A DNA stretch of 24,680 bases from Acetobacteraceae bacterium (GTDB lineage: Bacteria > Pseudomonadota > Alphaproteobacteria > Acetobacterales > Acetobacteraceae): the NCBI GenBank assembly GCA_947476855.1, contig CANJSR010000014.1, positions 1 through 24,680 of the forward strand, written 5' to 3'. Under the pieces are notes generated by a model. The model was not told the origin of the DNA. It ran no database searches and worked only from the letters and a program-made list of their open reading frames with translations. The stretch's first letter is position 1. Each line of letters opens with the position of its first letter. Below are positions 1-8,244 of the stretch, piece after piece. The position numbers were made by a program, and so were the translations under genes.

Positions 1-536
1 GTGGTGCGCGCACCCTCATCCAGATAGCCGTTGATCGGCCAGGCGTGTCGGCCCTCGGCATCGGTAGTCCAACCCTGCCGGACCGGCGCGGTCAGGACCG
101 GATGCTCGACCGAGAACACGAACCGTCCCCCCGGCACCAAGGCTCGCCGGACCGTCCGCAGCAACGGCCCGATATCCGGAAGATAATGCAATACCAGGGC
201 ACTATAGGCGAGATCAAACCCGGCTTCCGGCAGATCGAGCTGCTCCAGGTCGGCGCGCCGGTAGGTGATCGCCGCGTCCGAGGTCATCGCCCGCGCCCGG
301 GCCAGCATGTTCTCCGAAAGGTCGAGGCCGAGCACGGAGGCGGCACCCTGGGTCCGGGCCCAGCGGGGGAACCAGCCGAAGCCGCAGCCGAGGTCGACGA
401 CCCGCAGCCCCGCCAATTCCGGCAGCAGCGGCCGGAGCAGCGGCCATTCAGCCGCTCCGGACAATCCCGCGACCGATCGCTCCAACTGGCTGTAGCCGGC
501 GAAGAAGTCGGGCCGGTCGTAGATGTTCTGGGCCAT
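1..536 (-). CDS. Class I SAM-dependent methyltransferase (3' end missing)
   Basis: This minus-strand gene starts at an ATG at 536 and runs off the left edge without a stop, so only about 178 residues are visible. The Rossmann-fold SAM-binding loop VVDLGCGFGWF lies near residue 45, followed by an acidic turn (LGLDLSENML) and the later motif II/III region with ALVPGGRFVFSVEHP. This is the usual order in class I methyltransferases of the Methyltransf_11/25 type. It begins 18 bp after the tonB stop, so it is probably the last visible gene of the iron-uptake operon. The acceptor substrate is unknown; a link to siderophore or iron metabolism is only suggested by position. The fold assignment is firm, the biological role is not. 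Confidence 0.88.
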   Translation of the reverse strand, partial: MAQNIYDRPDFFAGYSQLERSVAGLSGAAEWPLLRPLLPELAGLRVVDLGCGFGWFPRWARTQGAASVLGLDLSENMLARARAMTSDAAITYRRADLEQLDLPEAGFDLAYSALVLHYLPDIGPLLRTVRRALVPGGRFVFSVEHPVLTAPVRQGWTTDAEGRHAWPINGYLDEGART

Positions 537-554
537 GGGCCGCTCCGTCCGGTT

Positions 555-1391
555 TCAGCGCAGTTGATACCGCATCGGCAGCAGCAGTTCGACCGTCTCC
601 CCCCCGACCTCGCGGGGCGGCGGCGGCAGGGGCGCGGCCCGGGACAGCACCGCCAGCGCCGCCTGGTCCAGCAAGGGAGAGCCCGAGCCGGTTTCGACCC
701 GCACCCCGGTCACGCCGCCCTTCCGGTCCAGCACGAAGGCCACGACGATGTCGCCCTTGATGTGCTTCTTGCGGGCTTCCTCGGGGTAGGTCTTGAAGCG
801 GCCGATATGGGCGAAGATCGCCTTCTGCCACGCGTTGATCCGCCGTTCGGCGTCCTTGGCATTACCCACGTCGGGGGCGGCGGCCTTCTCGGCCGGGGCC
901 TCGGCGCGCTGTTCCGGCGCGGCCTCGACGGCGACGGAGGCCTCGCTTTGCACCTTCTGTTCCTGCGCCTCGGCCGCCTCGGTGGCCTGGGTCATCTCCG
1001 GGGCGACCTCGGCTTCCTCGCGCGTTCGTTCCTTGGCCATCCGCAGGTCGGGGTCCTCGGCTTCGGCGGGGGAGGCCTGCTCGGTCGGCAGGTCGATGTC
1101 GGTCTTCTGCGACTTGACCTGTTCCAGCTCGGGCTTCGCCTGCTGGTCGGGCTGGGCCTGTTCGGCGGCGGCCAGTTGCGGGCGGGATTCGGCCTGGGTG
1201 ATCATGGGCGCGATCTCGATCACCAGTTCGGCACCCCGTTCCTCCTCGAAGGACGGGCTGGGAGCGGCGCGCACGGCCAGCCCGCCCGCCACGACGGCGA
1301 CCGACAGCCCGCCCAGCGCGCCGGTGGCCTTCAGCCAGGGAAGGGCGGCCATCACGAAGGACCGCTCGGGCAGGAAGGCGCCTTTGCTCAT
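555..1391 (-). CDS. tonB: TonB-family energy transducer
   Basis: The 278-residue protein links the ExbB-ExbD proton channel in the inner membrane to outer-membrane receptors. A single N-terminal membrane segment lies at about residues 20-42. A long periplasmic spacer follows at about 70-180, and the C-terminal TonB domain occupies about 185-278, with the YPEEARK motif and a VRVETGSGSPLLDQAAL stretch. The start ATG overlaps the exbD stop (ATGA), which implies translational coupling. Oddly, the spacer is rich in Glu, Ala and Gln rather than the Pro-Glu/Pro-Lys repeats of classical TonB. Its most likely partner is the receptor encoded upstream in the same operon. Family assignment is secure; receptor specificity is inferred from position. 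Confidence 0.93.
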   Translation of the reverse strand: MSKGAFLPERSFVMAALPWLKATGALGGLSVAVVAGGLAVRAAPSPSFEEERGAELVIEIAPMITQAESRPQLAAAEQAQPDQQAKPELEQVKSQKTDIDLPTEQASPAEAEDPDLRMAKERTREEAEVAPEMTQATEAAEAQEQKVQSEASVAVEAAPEQRAEAPAEKAAAPDVGNAKDAERRINAWQKAIFAHIGRFKTYPEEARKKHIKGDIVVAFVLDRKGGVTGVRVETGSGSPLLDQAALAVLSRAAPLPPPPREVGGETVELLLPMRYQLR

Positions 1392-1831
1392 GGCTGACCC
1401 CCTGGGATCGGTTCGCTGCCGCCCTGTTCCAGCGCGACCATCGCGACCTTGAGGTAGCCGATGGCGCGCAACGCGTTGAACAGACGCATGATCTCTCCAT
1501 ACGGGACCGTCTTGTCGGCGCGGATGAACAGCCGCCTGTCCCGGTTCGCGCCGGTCGCCATGTCGACGCCCGAGGCGAGCATCGGCCAGTCGAACGCCTC
1601 CTCGCCGACCGAGACGCTCAGATCGGCCTTCAGCGTCACGTATACCGGCTTGTCAGGCCGCGGCTGCCGCGTGGCGGTGGAGGCCGGCAGGTCCACCGGC
1701 ACATCGACGGTCGAGATCGGGGCCGCGATCATGAAGATGATCAGCAGGACCAGGATGACGTCGATGAAGGGGGTGACGTTGATCTCCCCCAGTTCGGAGA
1801 GTTCCTCGGTCTCCTGCGTGCGGATTGCCAT
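1388..1831 (-). CDS. exbD: ExbD proton-channel subunit
   Basis: This 147-residue inner-membrane protein forms the proton-conducting channel with ExbB and drives TonB. The N-terminus is short and cytoplasmic. It is followed by NVTPFIDVILVLLIIFMI at about residues 18-35, the single membrane helix with the essential membrane aspartate (Asp24, matching Asp25 of E. coli ExbD). The rest is a periplasmic domain of normal length. The start ATG is supported by a GGAGG ribosome-binding site 7 bases upstream. The gene lies 14 bp after exbB and overlaps tonB by 4 bp, so the three products are expected to be made together. Identification is secure. Confidence 0.96.
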   Translation of the reverse strand: MAIRTQETEELSELGEINVTPFIDVILVLLIIFMIAAPISTVDVPVDLPASTATRQPRPDKPVYVTLKADLSVSVGEEAFDWPMLASGVDMATGANRDRRLFIRADKTVPYGEIMRLFNALRAIGYLKVAMVALEQGGSEPIPGGQP

Positions 1832-1845
1832 GGCGTGCCTCCGTC

Positions 1846-2606
<761 letters not shown>

Positions 2607-2610
<4 letters not shown>

Positions 2611-3290
2611 GGTTCGGCCCAATGGCGCACGAGGTTGTGGTAGATGCCGGTCAGCCGCACCGCCCGGTCATCGCCCCCACCGAGGTCGGCCGAGAGGTCC
2701 TGGATGGTCTGGTCGAGGTCGAACAGCAGGCTGCGCTGCTCCTCCACCCGGACCATGCTCTGGAGCCAGAAGAAGGAGGCGGTGCGCTCCCCGCGCGTCA
2801 CCGGCAGGACCTGGTGCAGGCTGGTGGAGGGGTAGAGCACGAGGTGACCCGCCGGAAGCTTCACCTCCTGCGAGCCGTAGAGGGTTTCGATCACGAGTTC
2901 TCCGCCGTCATAGGTGTCGGGGTCGCTGAAAAACAGGGTGACGGAGAGGTCCGTGCGGATGCGCTCTCCGGTCAGGGGGTTGGCCCGGATGGCGTTGTCG
3001 ATATGCACCCCGAAGGTCTGGCCGGTGACGTAGCGGTTGAACAACGGGGGCAGGATCGTCTTGGGCAGGGCGGCCGAGAGGAAGGTCTGGTTCCGCCCCA
3101 GGGCCTGGAGGATGATCATCCCGGCCTCCCGCGCGGCGGGGCTGTCGGGGGGAAGCTGGAGGTTGTGCTTGACCAGCGCCGACTGCGACCCGGCCGTCAT
3201 CCGCCCGTCCGCCCAGTCGGCCGCCGCCAGAAGGGACTGGCAGTGGCGCAACTCGGCCGGGGTCAGGACGTCGGGGACGCAGATCAGCAT
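2607..3290 (-). CDS. piuC: PKHD-type Fe(II)/2-oxoglutarate hydroxylase (PiuC/YbiX family)
   Basis: A 227-residue cytoplasmic oxygenase. The iron-binding triad can be read as His96-x-Asp98 in [10 protein letters not shown] and His159 in STSLHQVLP, with Arg169 (GERTASFFW) placed to bind 2-oxoglutarate. The length equals that of PiuC/YbiX proteins. In E. coli (fiu-ybiX) and Pseudomonas (piuA-piuC) this family sits beside a catecholate siderophore receptor. The same pairing is seen here: the gene begins 12 bp after the receptor stop and overlaps exbB by 4 bp. The physiological substrate of the family is not firmly known. Expression should follow iron limitation through the Fur-like site ahead of the receptor. 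Confidence 0.95.
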
Positions 3291-3302
3291 CGCCCACCCG
3301 CC

Positions 3303-5876
3303 CTAGAACGTGCCCCGCAGGGTGAGGTAGGCCGCGCGTCCGGGGGCGATGTACACATAGGGGGCGTTGCTCCTGTAGAACGCGTCGTAGAGACGGGCGT
3401 TGAAGAGGTTGACCACGCGGAAACTGGCCGAGAGGTTCGGGGTGATCCGGTAGTCGGCCAGCAGGTCGAAGCGCCAGCCGGAGGGCAGCTTGTTGAACCC
3501 GCCGGGCGTGGCGGTGCTGACCCCGCCGACATTGACCGTGCCGGGGGCGTAGCTGACGGCCTGGAGGGTGCCGCCGTAGATCTCGCTTTTGTAGGTCGCC
3601 TGGGCGCCGATGGTCAGGTCCTCGGTCAGCTTGTACTTGGTCAGCAGGTTGAAGGACTGGTGGGCGATGTTCGCGAGCGGCAGGCCGGTGTTGTAGGGGA
3701 TCGCGGACTCCGTCATCTCGGAGTTCAGGAAGACGGCCCCGCCGAAGACGCTCCATTGGTCGGTGATGTTGCCGGCGGCGCCGAAGCTCAGGCCGCGCAC
3801 CCGGTAGGCGGCGCTGTCCTGGAGGGCGGCGCCGATCTGCTCGCGGGCGTTGTCCTTGGTGGTCTGGAACACGGCCGTGGTCAGCAGCAGGCGCTTCTGG
3901 AACACCTCCCACTTCAGGCCGACTTCCATCGAGGTGTTCTTTTCGGGGGCGAACAACTGGTTGTTGACGGCCAGCCCCCCATAGGCGTCCGCGCTGGCGT
4001 CGAGTTCGGAGCCGACCGGGTTGGAGGAGGTGCCGTAGGCGAAGTAGGCTCCGAGATTGGGCATCAGCTTGTACAGCAGCCCCGCGTTCCAGTTGAACAT
4101 GAGGTCGGAGCGGGCCGCGGAGGTGCCGCCGAACGGGTTCTTGGTGATGTTGTAGTTATCAAGCCGCCCGCCCAGCGTGACGTAAAGCCGGTCCTGCCAG
4201 TTCATCGTGTCCAGGACATAGAGGCTGGCCGTGTTGACCTCGGTTCCCGTCGGCCTTCCGTTCCGCGTCGGCGCGCTGAGCGTCGCGATCGAGTCCGATT
4301 GCGGCCAGAACAGGGAGTAGTTCACCCCGGTCGCGGCCGCGCTGGTGCAGTTCGGGAAGCATTCGACCGCGAGGTTGGAGTAGGTGTCCTGGGAGATCTC
4401 CTCCCGCGACAGTTCCAGCCCCGTCACCAGGTTGTGCTTGAAGCTGCCGGTGTCGAAGGTGAAGGTGGCGTCGGTCTGGTTGGCGATGGTCTTGTTGACC
4501 TGGTACCGGCTCGCGGGGGTGGAAGGCACCGACCAGAGCTGCCAGGTCGGACTGGCCATGTTGGGCGTGCCGGGCTTGGCCGCGACATAGTCGGTGACGG
4601 TGTAGCTGTAGCGGAACTTACTGCTCAGCAGCAGCCAGGGCTGGGCCTGCCATTCGCCGCCGGCGGTCGCCATGTGCTGGAAGTTGCGTTGGAAGTCCCG
4701 GCTGGCGACGCCATAGTAGCTGGAGCGGTTGACGCCGGACTCGGTGAAGGGCAGGCGGGTGCGGACATCGAAGGGCACGCCCCAGTCGGGCTTCTGGTCC
4801 AGATAGACGTAGTAGTAGTCGGCGAAGATCTTGACGTCGTCGGTCGGCTTCCACAGCAGGGCGATCGAGCCGCCATAGCGGTTGTCATGGATCTGGTCGC
4901 GTTCGGCGACATTGGCCTGCTGGAACAGGCCGTTGATGCGGATGGCGAACTTGTCGGACAGGTTGTGGTTGATGTCGGCCGTGATTCGCCTGGTCGCATC
5001 CGTCCCGCCGGTCACGGATAGGTCGTAGAAGTCGCGCTCCAGCGGCCGCTTGGTGACGATGTTGATGGCGCCCCCGGTCGTGCCCCGCCCGGCGATCACG
5101 CCGGCGGGGCCCTCCAGAACCTCCACCTGTTCGGCCATGAAGGTTTCGCGCGTGGTCACGCCCGATTCCCGGATGCCGTTGATATACATGTCGTTGCGGG
5201 CATCGAAGCCGCGGATGAAGACGCGGTCGCCGAAGGCGTTGCCGCCTTCCCCGGTGCCCAGCGTCATGCCGGGCGTGGTGCGGACCAGCTCGCGGACCGA
5301 GGTCGCGCCCTTGTCGCGCAGGATCTCCTTCGGGATGACCACGATGGAGCGCGGGGTATCGGCCAAGGGCTCGGTGAGCTTGATCGAGGACGAACGCTCG
5401 ACCTTGTAGGGGGCCGCCGGATTGGCCCAGGGGTTGGCGTCGGCCGGCCCGGTCGGTGCGGCGGAGGGCTGGCCAGCGCCGGCGGTTGCCTGGGTCGTCG
5501 TGGACTGACCGGGAACCGGCTCGCCCGTGGCGGCGGCCGGTTGGTCGGCGGCGGGGGCTGGATCGGCAGGCTGGTCCGCGGCGGCGGGCGCGACGGCGCG
5601 GGGCCGGCGCGAACGGGGCGTGGGGGTCGGTTCGGCGGGGGCGTCGACCGTCATGGTCGGCAGGCGGCTGGTGCCCGGGCCCTGCGCCTGGGCGGGCTCC
5701 ACCCCGGCGAGGCAGACCGCCGCGACCAGGCCGATGCCGGTGCCGAATGGAATGGATGCCCGGTCCATGGCGGACCGTCCACGCAGGCTGCGCGGGATCT
5801 TGATCGCTGGCCTAGCGTGGCTGGCTGGTATCGCGGGACCGTGGTCCCTGTGCGCCGGAAAGGCGTCGTCCGTCAT
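3303..5876 (-). CDS. TonB-dependent siderophore receptor (Fiu/catecholate type)
   Basis: An outer-membrane beta-barrel that imports ferric siderophores with TonB energy. The plug domain begins near residue 155 (KLTEPLADTPRSIVVIPKE) and includes RDKGATSVRELVRTTPGM and VEVLEGPAGVIAGRGTTGG. The barrel follows and ends with a terminal Phe (LTLRGTF). A hydrophobic signal segment ends in AQAQ at about residue 65. Between it and the plug lies an Ala/Pro/Gln-rich stretch of about 85 residues with no recognisable STN signalling domain. The start is uncertain: ATG 5876 has a GGGGGTGAG site just upstream, GTG 5885 is also in frame, and ATG 5768 would give a signal peptide of normal length. A Cys pair (CFPNC) probably forms a small disulfide in an external loop. 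It leads the iron operon, downstream of a Fur-like dyad. Confidence 0.95.
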   Translation of the reverse strand: MTDDAFPAHRDHGPAIPASHARPAIKIPRSLRGRSAMDRASIPFGTGIGLVAAVCLAGVEPAQAQGPGTSRLPTMTVDAPAEPTPTPRSRRPRAVAPAAADQPADPAPAADQPAAATGEPVPGQSTTTQATAGAGQPSAAPTGPADANPWANPAAPYKVERSSSIKLTEPLADTPRSIVVIPKEILRDKGATSVRELVRTTPGMTLGTGEGGNAFGDRVFIRGFDARNDMYINGIRESGVTTRETFMAEQVEVLEGPAGVIAGRGTTGGAINIVTKRPLERDFYDLSVTGGTDATRRITADINHNLSDKFAIRINGLFQQANVAERDQIHDNRYGGSIALLWKPTDDVKIFADYYYVYLDQKPDWGVPFDVRTRLPFTESGVNRSSYYGVASRDFQRNFQHMATAGGEWQAQPWLLLSSKFRYSYTVTDYVAAKPGTPNMASPTWQLWSVPSTPASRYQVNKTIANQTDATFTFDTGSFKHNLVTGLELSREEISQDTYSNLAVECFPNCTSAAATGVNYSLFWPQSDSIATLSAPTRNGRPTGTEVNTASLYVLDTMNWQDRLYVTLGGRLDNYNITKNPFGGTSAARSDLMFNWNAGLLYKLMPNLGAYFAYGTSSNPVGSELDASADAYGGLAVNNQLFAPEKNTSMEVGLKWEVFQKRLLLTTAVFQTTKDNAREQIGAALQDSAAYRVRGLSFGAAGNITDQWSVFGGAVFLNSEMTESAIPYNTGLPLANIAHQSFNLLTKYKLTEDLTIGAQATYKSEIYGGTLQAVSYAPGTVNVGGVSTATPGGFNKLPSGWRFDLLADYRITPNLSASFRVVNLFNARLYDAFYRSNAPYVYIAPGRAAYLTLRGTF

Positions 5877-5996
5877 GATTCTCACCCCCGAGATTGGCCG
5901 CTTCCGGCCGTCGCGTTCACTCTGGGGTGGCTATTGGAGTTGGCTGCCTGGAGTGCGCCCGAGGTATCCGGCGGCGTCTGGCGGGTCAAGCCATTT

Positions 5997-6018
5997 AATG
6001 CGAATAATTCTCATTACC
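5997..6018 (-). promoter_or_regulatory. Fur-type operator and promoter of the receptor operon
   Basis: The plus strand reads AATGCGAATAATTCTCATT at 5997-6015, a 9-1-9 dyad with one mismatch between arms. Read on the minus strand and shifted three bases, 14 of 19 positions agree with the classical Fur consensus GATAATGATAATCATTATC. It lies in a wider dyad whose outer arms are CCATTT (5991-5996) and AAATGG (6023-6028). On the minus strand a TTGATT and a CATTAA hexamer about 18 bases apart could be the -35 and -10 boxes, so the operator would cover the promoter. The AT-rich tract stands out from the GC-rich surroundings. It is 121 bp ahead of the receptor ATG at 5876. Fur is the natural regulator, but other iron regulators of alphaproteobacteria are possible. 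Confidence 0.78.
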
Positions 6019-6049
6019 AATCAAATGGCAGCGTCCTTTCCCGCGCATG

Positions 6050-6084
6050 GCAAAACGGCCGGGGTTGCGCGAACCCCGGCCGTT
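6050..6084 (-). terminator. Intrinsic terminator after tctA
   Basis: A perfect 13-bp stem (6054-6066 with 6072-6084) closes a 5-base loop. On the minus strand it is followed by TTTTG. It lies 29 bp past the tctA stop and separates tctBA from the Fur-controlled receptor promoter. Confidence 0.85.
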
Positions 6085-6113
6085 GCGCCGATCGACCTGA
6101 AAAGGCGGTTGGT

Positions 6114-7619
6114 TCAGCCCTCGTCGGTCGCCAGCTCCCGCCGGCGTTTCTGGAACGACGGCAGCAGCGGGGACAGCAGCAGCAGGGCCGCGGCCACCAG
6201 GCAGACCGCCGAAATCGGCCGCATGATGAAGGGCGTGAAGTCCCCCTGGCTCAGGATCAGGGCCTTGCGGAGGTTGTTCTCCAGCATTGGCCCCAGCACG
6301 AAGGCCAGCACGAGCGGCGCGGGCTCATACCCATACTTCTTCATGAGCCAGCCGATCACGCCGAAGGCCAGCATCAGGTAGACGTCGAAGGCCTGATTGG
6401 AGACGCTGTAGGCGCCGATGATGCAGAACAGCAGGATCATCGGGAACAGGATCTTGTAGGGCACCTTCAGCAACTGCACCCACATGCCGATCAGGGGCAT
6501 GTTCAGGACCAGCAGCATGACGTTGCCGATGTACATGCTGGCGACGATGCCCCAGAACAGAGCGGGCTGCTGGACCATCAGCAGCGGGCCGGGCTGTACG
6601 CCATGGACGATGAAGGCCCCCAGCAGCAGCGCCATCACCACGTTCGGCGGGATGCCAAGCGTCAGCAGCGGGATGAAGCCCGCGCCGGCGGCCGCGTTGT
6701 TGGCGGTCTCCGGTCCCGCCACGCCCTCGATCGCGCCCTTGCCGAAGCGTTCCGGGGTCTTCGACAGCCGCTTTTCCATGGCATAGGACAGGAACGACGC
6801 GATCACCGCGCCGCCACCCGGCAGGATGCCCAGGAAGAAGCCCAGGACCGAACCGCGGGCGATCGGGCCGGCGCTGCGCTTCCAATCCTCCTTGTTGGGC
6901 ATCAGGCCCTTCACGTTCGTCTCGAAAACCTGTCGGTCGAGCCGTTGTTCCAGGTTGCTGAGGATTTCGGCGATGCCGAACAGTCCCATGACGATCGGCA
7001 CCAGGCCCAGCCCGTCGATCAGTTCAAGCTGGTTAAAGGTCAGCCGCGGCATGGCCGTGATCGAGTCGATGCCGACCAGGCCCAGCACCACGCCGATGCA
7101 GGCCATGATCAGCGCCTTCAGGATGGACCCCTGGCTGAGCCACACCAGGATGGTCAGGCCGAGGACCATCAGGCTGAAATACTCGGTCGGGCCGAACTTG
7201 ACGGCGAAGCGGGCGAGGGTAGGGGCCAGCAGCATCAGCCCGACGATGGCCAGCGTGCCGGCGATGAAGGACCCCATCGCCGCCATGCCCAGGGCGGGGC
7301 CGGCGCGACCCTGGCGGGCCATCTGGTAGCCATCGAGGCAGGTGATGACCGAGGCGGCTTCGCCGGGGATGTTCACCAGAATCGAGGTGGTGGAGCCGCC
7401 ATACATCGAGCCGTAGTAGATGCCAGCCAGCATGATGATCCCGGCTTCCGGCGTGATGTTGAAGGTGATCGGCAGCAGCAGGGACATCGCGGCCACCGGC
7501 CCGATCCCCGGCAGCACGCCGATCAGGGTGCCGATGAAGACGCCGGCGAAGCAGAACAGCAGGTTGATCGGCTGGAACGCGACGCCGAAACCCAGCATGA
7601 GGTTGTTGATGACATCCAT
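6114..7619 (-). CDS. tctA: Tripartite tricarboxylate transporter large permease (TctA family)
   Basis: The 501-residue integral membrane protein is the large permease of a TTT transporter, which moves di-, tri- or other carboxylates with an ion gradient. The TctA signature is clear: GTLIGVLPGIGPVAA near residue 35, YYGSMYGGSTTSILVNIPGE near 70-88, and in the second half GILPGGGAVIASFLSYA and GIPPNVVMALLLGA. These two repeats of hydrophobic segments are typical of the family and the length is standard. It starts 3 bases after the tctB stop, so the two are certainly co-transcribed. The substrate cannot be told from the permease and depends on the divergent TctC protein. The transcript ends at the hairpin at 6050-6084. 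Confidence 0.96.
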   Translation of the reverse strand: MDVINNLMLGFGVAFQPINLLFCFAGVFIGTLIGVLPGIGPVAAMSLLLPITFNITPEAGIIMLAGIYYGSMYGGSTTSILVNIPGEAASVITCLDGYQMARQGRAGPALGMAAMGSFIAGTLAIVGLMLLAPTLARFAVKFGPTEYFSLMVLGLTILVWLSQGSILKALIMACIGVVLGLVGIDSITAMPRLTFNQLELIDGLGLVPIVMGLFGIAEILSNLEQRLDRQVFETNVKGLMPNKEDWKRSAGPIARGSVLGFFLGILPGGGAVIASFLSYAMEKRLSKTPERFGKGAIEGVAGPETANNAAAGAGFIPLLTLGIPPNVVMALLLGAFIVHGVQPGPLLMVQQPALFWGIVASMYIGNVMLLVLNMPLIGMWVQLLKVPYKILFPMILLFCIIGAYSVSNQAFDVYLMLAFGVIGWLMKKYGYEPAPLVLAFVLGPMLENNLRKALILSQGDFTPFIMRPISAVCLVAAALLLLSPLLPSFQKRRRELATDEG

Positions 7620-7622
7620 GGT

Positions 7623-8096
7623 CTAACCAGCCTCAAAGAGCGAACCGACGGGAAGCTGGGTCCCGAGCCAATGGACAAACACCAGCCAGGCACAGCCGGT
7701 GGTCAGCAAGGCGCCGATGATGGAGACCTTCCAGCTTTGCGGCTCGACTGTCTTGAACAGGATCAGCAGCAGGATCGCTGTCGCAACGACGAAGCCCAGG
7801 GTTGCAAGGATGAACGTGTAAGCAACCAACAGGCAAAGGACATACAGGACCTTGCCCCATCTGATCTCGGCGAAGCAGGCGCCGATCGTCGTGCGGTCGG
7901 CGGAGGGCAACAAGCTCTGCACGAACACGGTGCCTGCCAGCGCCGCCATCATCGATCCAGTCCAGAACAGGATGAACCCGGACCCGGGATTGCTGGAAGT
8001 GCCAATCTCAAGGTCTATGCCCTGATAAACGAGATAGGCAGCAATGCCGAGCGCGAGCGCCGACGTGAGCGTGTCCGCCCGAAGACCCCTGACCAT
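7623..8096 (-). CDS. tctB: Tripartite tricarboxylate transporter small permease (TctB family)
   Basis: The small membrane subunit of the TTT transporter, 157 residues from the ATG at 8096. It has four predicted hydrophobic helices, at about residues 8-26, 37-58, 80-115 (split around a polar turn) and 123-145. The family-typical GTSSNPGSGFILFWTG follows the first helix. The open frame extends upstream, but ATG 8096 is preferred: a GGCGGGGGAA ribosome-binding site precedes it, and the extra residues look like translated promoter. It lies immediately ahead of tctA, with a shared promoter facing tctC in the gap 8097-8244. Sequence in this family is poorly conserved, so the call rests on topology and context together. 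Confidence 0.9.
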   Translation of the reverse strand: MVRGLRADTLTSALALGIAAYLVYQGIDLEIGTSSNPGSGFILFWTGSMMAALAGTVFVQSLLPSADRTTIGACFAEIRWGKVLYVLCLLVAYTFILATLGFVVATAILLLILFKTVEPQSWKVSIIGALLTTGCAWLVFVHWLGTQLPVGSLFEAG

Positions 8097-8162
8097 GATT
8101 TCCCCCGCCTGGTTGGGAGGGAGCGTATGGCATGGTGGGGCGGCTGACTCAATTGTGCATCT

Positions 8163-8188
8163 GCTTGCAACCTCCGGCGCTTGCAACC
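8163..8188. repeat. Direct repeat in the tctBA/tctC divergent promoter region
   Basis: GCTTGCAACC occurs at 8163-8172 and again at 8179-8188, a 16-base period, in the 148-bp gap between divergent transporter genes. Such spaced repeats are often binding sites of a regulator that controls both directions. No regulator gene lies next to it, so the role is inferred. Confidence 0.5.
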
Positions 8189-8244
8189 CTGGGCCTGCGG
8201 CCTTATGCGGCGTCGGGATCAAGACAATTTACCAGGGGTATGGC

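Noticed and set aside
2622..5021. A 799-codon plus-strand open frame antisense to the hydroxylase and siderophore receptor genes
   Set aside because: No family motif, Gly/Val/Asp-rich composition typical of the complement of GC-rich genes, and the opposite strand has an unmistakable receptor.
5541..8147. An 868-codon plus-strand open frame across the receptor start, the Fur site, the terminator, tctA and tctB
   Set aside because: It crosses regulatory sites and two well recognised minus-strand genes; its Gln/His/Asp-rich product matches no family.
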